Below, in pieces: positions 19,347-29,171 of a stretch of 64,000 bases of DNA. The position numbers and the translations under genes were made by a program. How positions within the stretch are numbered: the first letter of the stretch is position 1; every line of letters begins with the position of its first letter. This stretch comes from JANQHS01 sp965267505 (GTDB lineage Bacteria > Bacteroidota > Bacteroidia > Cytophagales > CCMP332), in contig OZ254081.1 in NCBI GenBank assembly GCA_965267505.1, positions 1,798,001 to 1,862,000 on the forward strand. The letters are read 5' to 3'. The notes under the pieces are model-generated. The model worked only from the letters and a program-made list of their open reading frames with translations, did no database searches and was not told where the DNA came from.

Positions 19347-22300
19347 ATGGCACTTGCACAACCCTGGACTACTTTCGCTTCTTACATTTCTTCGGATTCC
19401 GCAACACAAGATCGAATAGAAGATTTCCTTGAACAACTTCTTCTCGACTCAGAGATTGCTCTTGGTGATGGTTCAGATTACAACGATTTCGGCCGCCTTC
19501 TCGATAAAGTAAAACCGGCAGATGTTTCTCAGTTTTTTCAGAATTCTACTGGAAACCAGTTCGAATATTTCAAGCAGGACATTGCCGTTGATCTTGAAAC
19601 CCAAATTCATACGGTTGCAAGCAATATTTTCCTACGAGAAACTAATATTGATACAGCCACTGAGAACAATCTGGATGCCTGGAATAGCTTTTTTAACTCT
19701 TTTCCTGCTGATATTTCTCAGGGAATTGAGGAGTTCATTAAAAGTTTACGAAGTCCTGAAGGAAGTAATCCTACGGTAATTCAAATCAAAGATTTATCTG
19801 ATGTAGAAGGAGCAGGAGCTATAAATGTCAAAAACGAAATACTTGCTCTTGATGACACACATCTTCTTATTGTTCAATTGGCTGAGAGATTCATTAATCA
19901 GGCCAACGCATTCTACCAGACCATTCTGAGCAATTTTGAATTCGGCGTTTATATCGAGTATGCCGATACCAATAATAGATTGCCGGGAGAGAAAATAGAT
20001 GTTGAGATTGAAAACTTAAAAATTGATGGGGACTTTGGACTCACTGCAATTCAATTTCCTCTCGGGACCTTCGAAACAAATGAAAATGGATTCTTCAAGT
20101 TTAGGTTTCAGATCGTTCAGGAGAACAAGGACCATTATCCTTCTGAGGTAAAGCTGAAGTTCACGGATAATGCCTCCAGCTTAACCTTAAGCCCAAGTAC
20201 CATTGATGTACCGACAAGTCTCTCAGGTACCGCAGGTTCTCAGGATGGACCTAAAGAAACGAGAGTTTTTACGGTAGGGAATGAACCTTCGGGAGAAGAA
20301 ACCACCAGGCAATTAAGCAATCTGGTATCAGGCTTGACTGCCTTGAATTCAAATGTTACTGCAATTACCTCTTTTGTAGATGATCTTAGCGAAACAGATA
20401 ATGGATTTGATAATATCATTTCGAATCTTACTTACGCCAATTGTACACTTGAGAATATTCGGAGAATTGGTGGTTTCCAAAACACATTGGAATTTGAGTC
20501 CGAAGATGAAACTACTAAAGGTAATCTAAGAACAATCGACAGACATGCCTTTCTAGAGGGTATGGGAGTTGGACAAGCTATGTCTGAAGAATTAGACTCT
20601 GGTGATACCGGAATGAGTCTTGCAGATATTGCCAAAGAGCCTCGATCCAGAATGGTCGGTAAGCTCAAAACAGTAACAGGAGAAAATGATTTTTCAGCTT
20701 TTACAAAAAATGATGGGGTTACTGCGGCCATCAATTATGCTACAAGTTTTGTGGCTCAGTTCATGGCGGAGGATGCAATGGGTACCCCGGCTCCGGATAA
20801 TGGAGCAAGCTCCTCAAGCTCAACTAATACAACTACCTATAACCGTATCAAAACCTTATTAACGCGAGTTTACAAACAGAAATGTGCCTGCAATGACTGC
20901 GAGACAGCTGTAAGTCCATTGGCCTATCTTCTGGACCTGATCCATTATACGGTAAGTTTTGTTGAGGACAATGGTTCAAAACTCAGCCTTTCCGATCTTA
21001 GTTCTACCTTCTTTCAGGATTTTGAAGAACTGCCTGCTGCCTGCGATATGGTAGAGGAAAGTGTCTCCCAAGCAAGGATGAGTGCGGAAAGCCTTCATTA
21101 CAGGGTGGGAGATCCAGATAATACCGACATCGACTCCTACCTGACTGAAGTATATGAGGGGCTCTTGAGATTGCTGGGTACCAACACCGTTCAACTGCAG
21201 GATGCGATCAGTAACGAAGCAAAAAAGAAGAGTTTGTGTGAGCGATTGGGGCTTAAGTACGACTTAAGTTTTGATATCATTTCAAAACTAAACCTTCAGC
21301 TTGCCCCGAATGGAAGCGGTGAGTTTGAACTCACCGAGGATAATTTGGAAAAGCTCACTGGTCTCAGGAGTATCAGAGCTGATCGTTTTTCCATAGGATA
21401 CAAGTCGGGAGATACGGGGGATAAGATAGCTCATTGGAAATTTGATAAGCTTAGGTATGGGCTAAATACCAATGCTACTGGTACGGTAAAATTATCTGTG
21501 GCTTATGCCAACCCTACTCGAACCGTTCAAATCAAATTAGATGATGACACGATAGTTGGTTCGGGAAGCATCGACCAGGAAACCGGAAATGTGGCCATCA
21601 AGCCGGAAGGCATAAACGGGATTTCCGGTGTGGTCCAGATCTCGGGAGTTACGGCAGCCGTAGACGCAGTAACGATTCAGGTCATACCTGAAATTCTGGC
21701 AGCCCAGCTATCCAATATTCGCAGTCAATGGCTCGATTCGGATTCCAATGAAGGACATATAATCGATCCGGATGTTCTGTTTCCACAAGACTTTAGAGAC
21801 CCATTTGATACCACCGCTGACAGTGCTATGCAGCTTTGGGTCGACAGGAAAGATGATCTGGCTAGCATTAAATCGGCAATGGTCGAAACGGAACCTGGTC
21901 ATAAAAGTGATCTATTTCAGTTCAAATCCAAGCAACCGGATGGAACGATAGTAAATGAAACCGCACCTTCTTTTCTTACGCCCCTGTCAATGACTGCAGA
22001 TTTTGAAGGTAACGTGTACATTGCTGATAAGACCAAAATCTATCGAATTGATAAGAACAAGCTAAATCTTCCTACCTGGGATTCTACCAGCCTGGCTGAA
22101 AGTGATTTTGTTCAGCTGATTAAAGTGGATTATTCGCGAGCCTTTGATTTGGTATGCGTGGCCAATCAGGAGGATGGAAATCATTCCATTCAAATGTTCG
22201 ATAGGGACGGGAATCTTAAAATTAAGTTAGTGCTTACAGGAACCGCTGAGGGCCAAATTGGGAATCCCAAGGGAGCGACAATTATGGCTGACGGAAGCAT

Positions 22301-25300
22301 GCTCATCGTAGATGAAGGGGCCGTTCAGGGGGAAGGTTCTGATGTGTTCAGAGCACAAAAAGCCAAGAGACCCTCAGGAGTTCTTTTTCCCGAAGTCCCT
22401 GGGCTTGGAATTGAACCTTTTGACGGATTCAGGGGGGTTGATGATTTTGAAGGCCATGAGGTAGCCGCTTGTGCTATGAACTATTCGAAGGATTATTCGG
22501 GTGAACCTTATGCCTTTGGATTTAAAAGTGGTCAAAACTTCCCCTTGCTTCAATATCTGGATCCTGATGGAAACCCTGCATCTTTTTCTGATCCTGTCGA
22601 CGTTTCTTTTCACCATAGCGGCATGTTATTTCTTTTAGATAAAGGGGCTAAAAGGGTGATATTCTTCAGCACGGAATTTGAGCCCGTTGGAAGCTATAAC
22701 CTACCTGATGTAAGCAGAACTCCTATAGCCATTGGTGTATCGAAAAAAACCACCGAGAGCTTCTTTTATGTGGTTTATGAGGGACTGTCTTCCATTGATA
22801 GATTTACTTTTGAAATAAGCTCAGATCTTACGGTTACCACTGAAACCACTGATCATTTGGATACTGATGAAAGCAGTAATGAAGACATAGTTGTTGATGA
22901 AAATGGAGATGTATTTGTAGTTACGCCTACTAAGATTAAAAAGTTTGAAAGTGGTTCTACGACTGCGATAGATTATTACACAAGTAGCCAAACAGATCTA
23001 AAAAGCTTAAACATTAGGTATAGTCCTGATAATCAATTTGATGGTTTAATCATAGGCTCGGGATCAAGCGTAATTGAAATACTGAATAATGATGGCTCCA
23101 ACCTGGGAGAAAAAATTGGAGAATTAACCGGAAAGAATAATTCCTGGATGGACCTAAGCAATCTTGGAGGCTTGGGATCCAGCAGGAACGGAGATATTTT
23201 GATGAGTTCCAGCAATACTGAACTCATGAAGTTCCATGCTCCCAGCTTTTTCTGGCATAAGAGCGGAGAGGTTTTAAATGATCTATACTTATCAAGCGGG
23301 GAAGAAGAGAGACTTTATGTAGGAACCGATACTAATGCTTACCGTTTGGATCCTAAAACTGCAGAGGTCCTCTTCGATTTTCAAAATGACAATACGGGAG
23401 TTCCTGTGGATTTTGATGTTAGATCTGTCTCGGAGGATGAGCACCATAATCTTATGGTGTTTACCAGAAAAGATGCTTTTACCTCCTACCTTCAAAGATT
23501 TAATAATGAAGGAATATTCCTGGAATCCGTAAGAATGGACGCAGCGACGAGTGCTCCTTGGACTCAGATTCCACGTGGCAATAACTACATAAGTCTTCCG
23601 GGGAGAAGGGGCTTGGTTGCCGCTTTTATTAATGAGGGTCATGCTGATAATAAACTTTATGAAATCGATCTCAGAACGGGGCTTAGCGAACTTCTGTCAA
23701 CCTTTGGAACCGAAATCACAGACCAAGGAGAAGATCGGCTGGACGAAATTTTATTCGATTACGATGATTTTCTGTTGCTGGATCGAAATGAAAAGAACGG
23801 TATTTCCATAGAGGAGGATCTTTCTGGTTATTTCATGACCTATTCGGAATATAGGTTCCTCCAAAATATTGTTCAAAGAGAGTTGGGCAATGATGGATTT
23901 CCTTCTGGTGTGGATTGGTGGGACCAGGCCAAGGATATTTTGCTTAATGTGTATAAAAAAGCCAAGTCCTCGGATTGGGCAACCGAAGAAAGCAATCAGA
24001 GAATCCATATAGGCCCGGATCATTTCAACCTAATTGACAGAAGCTCTGAAAATGCCTTAAGCTTTAATCAATGGAGAGCCAGTATAACGGACCGCATTGA
24101 TTTTAGAAATACCCTGGAAAGCAGAACTACCCAGGAGTCGGGGCTCTATGCTGCCAATAAATCTCTGGTTGAAGATCTGGAGAAGGATCATATGCCCAGC
24201 CTAAGGGATATCTACATAGAGGCTGATTCCAAGACCTCCTTGGAACTCGAGAACGAGCTACTCATGGACATGCATAGCACAGGTGAGGTCCGTTCCAACC
24301 GGATCACCCAGGCCATGACCACCCTGCAAGGCTTTTTATGGGGAGTAAAAAATGAGGTCTATGAAGGTGATGTGAGCTCAGATTATGTGCTCAACTCGGA
24401 CCATTTCAATGAGGAATGGCAATGGCTGGGAAGCTATGCCAGCTGGCGTTCGGCCATGATGGTCTTTTTGTATCCCGAAAATTTATTAGCCCCCCAGTAT
24501 AAAAAGCTGTTCTCTCCGGGTTTTAGAGAGTTGACAGTTAATGTTCTTAACTCCAGGCGTTTTGATATGAAGGATGCCTGCGCGGCTGCTGAAAGCATGG
24601 AGGAGTACTTCAAGGAGATCCAGGAGCTAGACCCAAGAGGGGGGGTATTGGAATACGTTTCCTGGTTTGAGGAAAAGGCCGGCTGCGAAAAGGTTGAGAA
24701 GAAAGACTTCAGGGTGGTCACTTTGGGTAAGGGGAAGAAGGGAGACTATTATTATTCCCTGCAACATCCTACCAAGGTAAAAATTGACGCCCTAAGCACC
24801 TGGAAAAAGCTTCCTGAAATCACGGCGGGTCATGTTTTGGCAGGGACTGTTACTGTAGAGGTTCCGGAAAAGAAGATCATGTATGTTTTTCACCCAACAG
24901 ATAAAAGAGATGAATTAAAGGGGCTGTATTTTAACACTAAAGACTTAACCTGGGATTCAGATTTTGTGGAAATACCTGAAATCAAGTTTGAAAGCAAAAG
25001 ATCCAAATATGGAAAAGTGACGAACAATAAGGGAAATAGTACGTCTCTTTTTAAAGGATTTTACGAAGATTCCTTTGAGGCAACTGAGACGCATGTGACG
25101 AACACCGAAACAGGAGAAAAGATATTCTTTACCATAAGAAGCCATCAAATGTCCGGAGACTATTTTATTCTTAAACACGGTGCAAATGGCCCGTTTTGGA
25201 AAACTATTAAGACCAAATCAAGAAAGATAATATTTGCAATTCCAGAGGAGGAGAGTCAGAACACATATCAGCCGTTTCATATTTTCTATCATGAAGATCA

Positions 25301-28300
25301 TGATGAGTATTATGTTGTGTCCAGCAACGGCAAAAGACTGATTATTGATAGTCCAAGTTCAATTTATGGATATGTAAAGGACATTGCATTCGAAGGAAGT
25401 CTCCTGGGATTCTCCTTCCTCGATGACAATAGATTTTTTCTTCCGTTTTGGACAAAGGCTACGATTAACAATGAGGAACGAACAATAATTCAGCCATTAT
25501 ATTTTGATATAGTTGCAAAAAATAATATTGACGAAACTAAGCCAGCCATTAGCAATCAGATGCCTGATTTCCTCTGGTGGTTTCATTCGGTTATCAATAC
25601 TTCATTCGTCACAGGATTTTCCAATCGTTTTGTGATCTATCATCACGGACAAACCAAATTGGCGGAGATCAATGAGACGAGTGACGTGATATCCTATCCT
25701 GTTTCCAGGTACATCACCCCATATAGGGCTAAAATGGAATTGGTGGATAATCCGCTGACCGGAAAATCCCAACCATCTCTAGAGCAGTACAAAAAGAGGG
25801 ATGCCTTTGGTAAATTTTACACGGATGAGGCTTATCTGTTTTTCCCCTTGTTGATGGCTGAAAAGCTAAGGGAAAGAGGGCATTATGAGGATTCCCTGAA
25901 ATGGTATGCCCAGGTTTACGATCATAATGCAGCACTTGAGGCAAGAGGTCAATTCGTAGGCCTAAAGCTTCAAAATGCAGATTCGGTCTACGCCAAAGAT
26001 GAGAGCTGGTTAAATGATCCTCTGGATCCCCATGGATTGGCAAAAAAGAGGAACCGTTCCTACGAAAAGTACCTTGTTAATGGGATTGCACGTTGCCTGA
26101 TCTCTTATGCAGACTCCGAATTTGGAAAAGATACAGCTGAATCGGTTCCAAAAGCTAGAGAACTCTATAAAGAGGCACTGGAAACTTTAGGCACAATTAT
26201 GGACGTTGATCCGGAAAGCAATTGTGCTTCCATTCTGCAGGGCATCAGCATTACTGCCCCCAGCAATTTCCCGCAATGGCAGAGCCTGATCGACCAGGGA
26301 ATATCCTATCTGGGGCTGGTGAAGGATAAGGATCAATTGCAGAGTTTCGTGGATGACGAGATCACAAATACAGGTGGACATGAGGATGATATTGAAGGGT
26401 CGGCCACTGAATCTGCTCTTCAGACCAATGTGAAAAACTTCCTGGAGGCGGTTTTGGATGAAGTACATGGGCAAAACGGGATCCTGGAATTCAATTTCCT
26501 TGAGATGTACGGCAAGAGCAATGAGAGCCTGGAAGCCATGCTAACCGCAGCAGTTACGGCTATTGATGCCGAAACCGGAGGAAATGGAATGAGCACGCAG
26601 GCCATTCAAAATGCTCAGAACGCTCTTCAAAACTCGATAGGAACCCCTGAAGACTATACGGATGGAACTACTTCTGGAACCTCTACCTGGCTCAATGCCA
26701 CAACCCTGGGAAGGGTAAGCAATCCCAATTTTGAGGGTTCGGTACTGAACCTTGCAGAGGATTCCATAATCGATGCGGATTATTATGCAGGTGTGGTTGC
26801 TGTGCCCAATGACGCAGGAGAGCCCGTAGATCAAACTCCTGTGATCAATGATCCGGTTCATGTTACGACCCAAAATGCGGGAAATGGGGCTTCGGGATTT
26901 CAACCTACGGCCGGATTCGTATTCTGCATACCGCGAAATCCGCTTTCAGATCTTTTAGCCTTAAAGGCACAATTGAATTTGGCTAAAATCTATACCAGTA
27001 GAAACATTTCGGGCCAGGAAAGACAGATTGAACCTTTCAGTGCTCCCATAGATGCTACTTCCGGATTGGCTCTTCCGGGAATTAATTCCAACGGTGGCAC
27101 GGATATCAATGATCTTGGGGTTTTACCCGGAATACATAGGTTTTCAACTCTGATTGCCAAGGCCAAGGAACAGGCCAATTATGCCATTCAGATGGAGAAT
27201 TCCTTCCTAAGCCTATTGGAGAAATACGATGCCGAAAGCTTCTCCCTTTTGCAGGCAGAGCAAAACCTGAATTTGTCTTCAGAAAATATCAGGCTCCAGG
27301 ATATACGCTTGAAAGAAGCCAACCAGGGATTTGGCCTATCCATCCTTCAATTGGAAAGAAGCCAGATTTCAGAAGAACATTTTACTGGTTTGATCGATAG
27401 AGGTCTGTTGGAAATGGAGCACGACACCCTTCAAAACCTACGGGATGCTCAAAAATTCACAGGTTTGGCGGCAGGATACATGGGGGCATCTGCAATTATG
27501 AGCGGCGCAGCTCAAGCAGCTGGTGTTATTTCGGGTGCGATAGGTTTTGATAAGTTTAATCCACTTACCTGGATAGGCGCAGGTTTGCATGTTGCGGCGG
27601 GTATTAGTGCTTCCATAGGAATTGGACATGGAGCAACCGCGAGTCAAAGGCAAATTGAATCTTCAATTTTATCTCAAAGGGCTTCTTTTAAACGACGCCG
27701 GGAAGACTGGGAATACCAGCAAAGACTGGCCAACCAGGATATCAAAATCGGAGAGAAGAACATCAATATCGCTGAAACACGGGTACATATCAGTAGCCAG
27801 GAAAAGCATATTGCTGAGCTTCAAAGACAGCACGCCAAGGAAAGCCTGGATTTCCTCAAAACAAAATTCACCTCGGTAGAGCTCTATGCCTGGATGGCGG
27901 AGGTGATGGAGGGAGTATACAGCTATTTCCTTGCCCAAGCGACCTCTACAGCTCACTTGGCCTATGCCCAATTGGGATTCGAAAGACAACAATTGCCCTC
28001 GACGGTTATTCGATCTGATTATTGGGATGAAGGTTCAGATGGTTCCGGACTGACTTCAGGACTGCAAACCGAAGGAGGAAGCGTGGATCGTCGAGGTTTG
28101 ACAGGCTCCGCGCGCCTATTGCAGGACATCACGCAATTAGAACAAGAGGCAATCGAAACAGATCAACGTAAACTTCAGATCTCAAAAACGATCTCAGTAG
28201 CAAACCTGGACCCAGGCTCTTTCTATGAATTCAAGGAAAGCGGTGTGCTGAATTTTAATACTCCCATGAGTTTGTTTGACCGGGATTTCCCGGGCCATTA

Positions 28301-29159
28301 TCTGCGCCTGGTGAAAAAGGTTTCTGTTTCTGTAGTTGCCTTGGTTCCAACAGCTGATGGAATAAAAGCCAGCCTTTCTAATGTCGGCCCCTCGAGGGTG
28401 GTAAAAGGCGAAATCAATCCGCAAAAGGTTGACGTCAATCGGTTGAACGAATCCATTTCCTTTTCGAACCCAATCGGTGCAAACGGGCTTTTTGAGCTGC
28501 AAGCCGACAATTCCAAATTGAACCCCTTCGAGGGCATGGGAGTGGATAGCACATGGAGGCTTGAAATGCAGAAAGCAGCGAACTTGATAGACTATAATGC
28601 TATTGCTGATGTTCTGCTGACTATTGATTACACAGCACTGGAGAATCCGAATTACAAGCAAATCGTTAGCAAGGATTTGGGGACAGATTTCGAAGGGGAA
28701 CGACCCTTTGGTTTTAAATCCCATTTCCCGGATCAGTGGTTCGATTTGAACAATGCGGATCAATTTGCTACAGGGGATAAGTTTAAAGTGAAGCTGGAAT
28801 TTTCTCCTCTGGATTTCCCCGGAAATCTTAGCGACATCCGCCTGGATCAGGTACTCCTTGCCTTTGATATTGAAGATCAGGAAAATGATCCTTTGAACAT
28901 CTCGGTAAAGATCAACGAGGATATCTGTACCTCGGTGGATGGAAGAATTTCAACCACGAATTCAACCGGAGCCAATTGGCTTTCTCATATGGTTCCGTTG
29001 GGAACGGGCCTTGTATGGAACCTGGAAATAACAGGAATTAGGGATTCCAATGATTTGGATTTAACAGAAGCTCAAATGGAAAGCGTAATAAAGGAAAGGA
29101 TCAACAATATGTTCCTGAGCCTTTCTTACAAGGGTACCACTCCAGCCTGGGCTGTTTAA
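19347..29159 (+). CDS. Tc (ABC) toxin A subunit, TcA-like, 3270 residues
   Basis: TcA proteins form a pentameric bell that binds a cell, injects a channel and delivers the TcC payload. Visible modules: an N-terminal helical region; a VRP1-type motif CACNDCETAVSPLAYLLDL at about 511-530; an unusual repeat-rich beta-propeller-like region at about 870-1430; a neuraminidase-like/ABC-toxin helical region with WRSAMMVFLYPENLLAPQYK near 1700; a long coiled-coil pore domain at about 2610-2900 with a Gly/Ala-rich hydrophobic hairpin (AAGYMGASAIMSGAAQAAG); and a C-terminal TcB-binding domain near 3055 (NPFEGMGVDSTWRLEM, IADVLLTIDYTA). There is no signal peptide, as usual. Its length is above the common ~2500, mainly because of the propeller region. 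The TcB-TcC gene starts 12 bp later. Confidence 0.92.
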   Translation: MALAQPWTTFASYISSDSATQDRIEDFLEQLLLDSEIALGDGSDYNDFGRLLDKVKPADVSQFFQNSTGNQFEYFKQDIAVDLETQIHTVASNIFLRETNIDTATENNLDAWNSFFNSFPADISQGIEEFIKSLRSPEGSNPTVIQIKDLSDVEGAGAINVKNEILALDDTHLLIVQLAERFINQANAFYQTILSNFEFGVYIEYADTNNRLPGEKIDVEIENLKIDGDFGLTAIQFPLGTFETNENGFFKFRFQIVQENKDHYPSEVKLKFTDNASSLTLSPSTIDVPTSLSGTAGSQDGPKETRVFTVGNEPSGEETTRQLSNLVSGLTALNSNVTAITSFVDDLSETDNGFDNIISNLTYANCTLENIRRIGGFQNTLEFESEDETTKGNLRTIDRHAFLEGMGVGQAMSEELDSGDTGMSLADIAKEPRSRMVGKLKTVTGENDFSAFTKNDGVTAAINYATSFVAQFMAEDAMGTPAPDNGASSSSSTNTTTYNRIKTLLTRVYKQKCACNDCETAVSPLAYLLDLIHYTVSFVEDNGSKLSLSDLSSTFFQDFEELPAACDMVEESVSQARMSAESLHYRVGDPDNTDIDSYLTEVYEGLLRLLGTNTVQLQDAISNEAKKKSLCERLGLKYDLSFDIISKLNLQLAPNGSGEFELTEDNLEKLTGLRSIRADRFSIGYKSGDTGDKIAHWKFDKLRYGLNTNATGTVKLSVAYANPTRTVQIKLDDDTIVGSGSIDQETGNVAIKPEGINGISGVVQISGVTAAVDAVTIQVIPEILAAQLSNIRSQWLDSDSNEGHIIDPDVLFPQDFRDPFDTTADSAMQLWVDRKDDLASIKSAMVETEPGHKSDLFQFKSKQPDGTIVNETAPSFLTPLSMTADFEGNVYIADKTKIYRIDKNKLNLPTWDSTSLAESDFVQLIKVDYSRAFDLVCVANQEDGNHSIQMFDRDGNLKIKLVLTGTAEGQIGNPKGATIMADGSMLIVDEGAVQGEGSDVFRAQKAKRPSGVLFPEVPGLGIEPFDGFRGVDDFEGHEVAACAMNYSKDYSGEPYAFGFKSGQNFPLLQYLDPDGNPASFSDPVDVSFHHSGMLFLLDKGAKRVIFFSTEFEPVGSYNLPDVSRTPIAIGVSKKTTESFFYVVYEGLSSIDRFTFEISSDLTVTTETTDHLDTDESSNEDIVVDENGDVFVVTPTKIKKFESGSTTAIDYYTSSQTDLKSLNIRYSPDNQFDGLIIGSGSSVIEILNNDGSNLGEKIGELTGKNNSWMDLSNLGGLGSSRNGDILMSSSNTELMKFHAPSFFWHKSGEVLNDLYLSSGEEERLYVGTDTNAYRLDPKTAEVLFDFQNDNTGVPVDFDVRSVSEDEHHNLMVFTRKDAFTSYLQRFNNEGIFLESVRMDAATSAPWTQIPRGNNYISLPGRRGLVAAFINEGHADNKLYEIDLRTGLSELLSTFGTEITDQGEDRLDEILFDYDDFLLLDRNEKNGISIEEDLSGYFMTYSEYRFLQNIVQRELGNDGFPSGVDWWDQAKDILLNVYKKAKSSDWATEESNQRIHIGPDHFNLIDRSSENALSFNQWRASITDRIDFRNTLESRTTQESGLYAANKSLVEDLEKDHMPSLRDIYIEADSKTSLELENELLMDMHSTGEVRSNRITQAMTTLQGFLWGVKNEVYEGDVSSDYVLNSDHFNEEWQWLGSYASWRSAMMVFLYPENLLAPQYKKLFSPGFRELTVNVLNSRRFDMKDACAAAESMEEYFKEIQELDPRGGVLEYVSWFEEKAGCEKVEKKDFRVVTLGKGKKGDYYYSLQHPTKVKIDALSTWKKLPEITAGHVLAGTVTVEVPEKKIMYVFHPTDKRDELKGLYFNTKDLTWDSDFVEIPEIKFESKRSKYGKVTNNKGNSTSLFKGFYEDSFEATETHVTNTETGEKIFFTIRSHQMSGDYFILKHGANGPFWKTIKTKSRKIIFAIPEEESQNTYQPFHIFYHEDHDEYYVVSSNGKRLIIDSPSSIYGYVKDIAFEGSLLGFSFLDDNRFFLPFWTKATINNEERTIIQPLYFDIVAKNNIDETKPAISNQMPDFLWWFHSVINTSFVTGFSNRFVIYHHGQTKLAEINETSDVISYPVSRYITPYRAKMELVDNPLTGKSQPSLEQYKKRDAFGKFYTDEAYLFFPLLMAEKLRERGHYEDSLKWYAQVYDHNAALEARGQFVGLKLQNADSVYAKDESWLNDPLDPHGLAKKRNRSYEKYLVNGIARCLISYADSEFGKDTAESVPKARELYKEALETLGTIMDVDPESNCASILQGISITAPSNFPQWQSLIDQGISYLGLVKDKDQLQSFVDDEITNTGGHEDDIEGSATESALQTNVKNFLEAVLDEVHGQNGILEFNFLEMYGKSNESLEAMLTAAVTAIDAETGGNGMSTQAIQNAQNALQNSIGTPEDYTDGTTSGTSTWLNATTLGRVSNPNFEGSVLNLAEDSIIDADYYAGVVAVPNDAGEPVDQTPVINDPVHVTTQNAGNGASGFQPTAGFVFCIPRNPLSDLLALKAQLNLAKIYTSRNISGQERQIEPFSAPIDATSGLALPGINSNGGTDINDLGVLPGIHRFSTLIAKAKEQANYAIQMENSFLSLLEKYDAESFSLLQAEQNLNLSSENIRLQDIRLKEANQGFGLSILQLERSQISEEHFTGLIDRGLLEMEHDTLQNLRDAQKFTGLAAGYMGASAIMSGAAQAAGVISGAIGFDKFNPLTWIGAGLHVAAGISASIGIGHGATASQRQIESSILSQRASFKRRREDWEYQQRLANQDIKIGEKNINIAETRVHISSQEKHIAELQRQHAKESLDFLKTKFTSVELYAWMAEVMEGVYSYFLAQATSTAHLAYAQLGFERQQLPSTVIRSDYWDEGSDGSGLTSGLQTEGGSVDRRGLTGSARLLQDITQLEQEAIETDQRKLQISKTISVANLDPGSFYEFKESGVLNFNTPMSLFDRDFPGHYLRLVKKVSVSVVALVPTADGIKASLSNVGPSRVVKGEINPQKVDVNRLNESISFSNPIGANGLFELQADNSKLNPFEGMGVDSTWRLEMQKAANLIDYNAIADVLLTIDYTALENPNYKQIVSKDLGTDFEGERPFGFKSHFPDQWFDLNNADQFATGDKFKVKLEFSPLDFPGNLSDIRLDQVLLAFDIEDQENDPLNISVKINEDICTSVDGRISTTNSTGANWLSHMVPLGTGLVWNLEITGIRDSNDLDLTEAQMESVIKERINNMFLSLSYKGTTPAWAV

Positions 29160-29171
29160 GATCGAATAGCC

